A stretch of 15,071 nucleotides of DNA from Salinisphaera sp. UBA6602 (lineage in GTDB: Bacteria; Pseudomonadota; Gammaproteobacteria; Nevskiales; Salinisphaeraceae), in assembly GCA_002433465.1 (NCBI GenBank), contig DJIE01000092.1:1-15071 (forward strand). The letters are read 5' to 3'. Under the pieces are notes generated by a model that searched no databases, was not told the origin of the DNA, and was given only the letters and a program-made list of their open reading frames with translations. The stretch's first letter is position 1; each line of letters starts with the position of its first letter. The position numbers and the translations under genes were made by a program. Positions 14,252-15,071 of this stretch are shown here, piece by piece.

Positions 14252-15071
14252 ATGCGCGCGAGCATCCAATGGCTTGTTTTCGGGCTCCTGGTGGGTCTGA
14301 GTACATTGGCCGTGGCGAAACCCGCCACGCTGCAGGATGTCCGGTTATGGACATCTTCGGACAAGACGCGGGTGGTCTTTGACCTGGGTGGCCCCACGAA
14401 CCCCGATCTGTTCATGATCGACAACCCGCTGCGGCTGGTTGTTGACCTGCCGGATGCGCGCGTGCTCAACAGCGTCAGCGGCAATATCGATGGCAGCGGA
14501 CTGGTCAAGCGCGTACGCACCGGCGTGCGGCACGGCACCGATTTGCGCGTAGTACTCGATCTCGACGGTCAGGTGTCCCCGAAAAGCTTCATGCTCGACC
14601 CCGACGGCGATCACGGCTATCGGCTGGTGGTCGATCTCAAGCCCAAGGGCGCCAAGGCATCGTCCATGCTGGTCGCCGACCGGCAACCGGCCGATGGCGC
14701 AGATACGGACAGCAACAGTTCGGCCAAGGCAACGGCCAATGCGCTGGCGCAGGTATCCGAGCCGCCCAGCCAGCAGCCGGCGCCCAAGCGTGTCGCGCGA
14801 ACCCCGGAACGGCCATCGCGGGACATCGTGATCGTGATCGACGCCGGTCACGGCGGCAAGGATCCCGGCGCTCACGGGCGCGGCGGCACAAACGAAAAGG
14901 ATGTGGTGCTTCAGATCGCGCGGCGGCTGAAAGCCATGGTCGACGAACAGCCCAATATGCGCGGCGTGCTCACCCGCGACGGCGACTATTACATCGGCCT
15001 GCGCGAACGCATGGTGCGCGCGCGCAAGGCCAAGGCGGATCTGTTCATCTCCATTCATGCCGATGCGGCGC
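14252..15071 (+). CDS. amiC: N-acetylmuramoyl-L-alanine amidase, AmiC/AmiB type, 3' end cut by window edge
   Basis: Periplasmic zinc amidase that removes stem peptides from peptidoglycan during septum splitting; family members need EnvC- or NlpD-type activators. The first 273 residues are present. A signal peptide (residues 1-22, cut likely after AVA) leads into an AMIN domain (about 25-130), which targets septal peptidoglycan. A low-complexity Ala/Ser/Pro/Gln linker (about 132-188) precedes the Amidase_3 domain, with zinc ligands H200 in IDAGHGGKDPGA, E215 in GTNEKDVVL and H269 in FISIHAD. The catalytic C-terminal Glu is beyond the edge. The start is the ATG at 14252; its ribosome site is weak. 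Position after tsaE suggests the gene called amiB in E. coli, while the AMIN plus Amidase_3 layout is shared by AmiB and AmiC, so the symbol is tentative. Confidence 0.92.
   Translation, partial: MRASIQWLVFGLLVGLSTLAVAKPATLQDVRLWTSSDKTRVVFDLGGPTNPDLFMIDNPLRLVVDLPDARVLNSVSGNIDGSGLVKRVRTGVRHGTDLRVVLDLDGQVSPKSFMLDPDGDHGYRLVVDLKPKGAKASSMLVADRQPADGADTDSNSSAKATANALAQVSEPPSQQPAPKRVARTPERPSRDIVIVIDAGHGGKDPGAHGRGGTNEKDVVLQIARRLKAMVDEQPNMRGVLTRDGDYYIGLRERMVRARKAKADLFISIHADAA

Noticed and set aside
1..15071. Mobile elements, CRISPR arrays, tRNA genes or phage genes.
   Set aside because: No transposase, integrase, spaced direct repeats, tRNA-like cloverleaf or terminal inverted repeats were seen; composition is even across the window.

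Overview
The window looks like ordinary chromosomal DNA from a GC-rich gammaproteobacterium. The evidence is gene order: pepA divergent from lptF-lptG, then pcnB-folK-panB-panC-panD-pgi, then nnr-tsaE-amiC, all of which are arrangements known from gammaproteobacteria such as Pseudomonas and Escherichia. Genus is not decidable by eye; a halophilic or environmental lineage such as Salinisphaera is only a guess. There are no tRNA or rRNA genes, insertion sequences, phage genes or CRISPR arrays, and coding density is very high. I see no clearly undescribed multi-gene system.

Layout. Positions 1-1072 (minus): 5' part of pepA (leucyl aminopeptidase), running off the left edge. 1073-1276: divergent promoter region. 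1277-3444 (plus): lptF and lptG, overlapping by ATGA, the two permease subunits of the lipopolysaccharide exporter. 3445-3679: convergent gap of about 235 bases with no recognised gene. 3680-5598 (minus): a NylA-like amidase followed by a small RDD-family membrane protein whose start overlaps the amidase stop. 5599-5694: divergent gap. 5695-14112 (plus): a nearly unbroken run of nine genes: pcnB, folK, a deoxynucleoside kinase, panB, panC, panD, pgi, nnr and tsaE. 14113-14251: AT-richer gap. 14252 to the right edge (plus): 5' part of an N-acetylmuramoyl-L-alanine amidase (AmiC/AmiB type).

Function. LptF and LptG move LPS to the outer membrane. FolK supplies the pterin for folate. PanB uses a folate one-carbon donor (5,10-methylene-THF) to start pantothenate synthesis, PanD makes beta-alanine and PanC joins the two, so folK and panBCD are metabolically linked. 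PcnB tags RNA for decay, the kinase salvages deoxynucleosides, and Pgi links glycolysis and gluconeogenesis. Nnr repairs damaged NAD(P)H, TsaE drives the t6A tRNA modification complex, and the amidase splits septal peptidoglycan.

Points worth a second look are mostly regulatory: an extended -10 box directly before the panB start and a -10-like box directly before the nnr start (possible leaderless mRNAs), a perfect 8-bp hairpin with the pgi stop codon in its loop, a small GC hairpin just before the GTG start of pgi, and the amidase/RDD pair.
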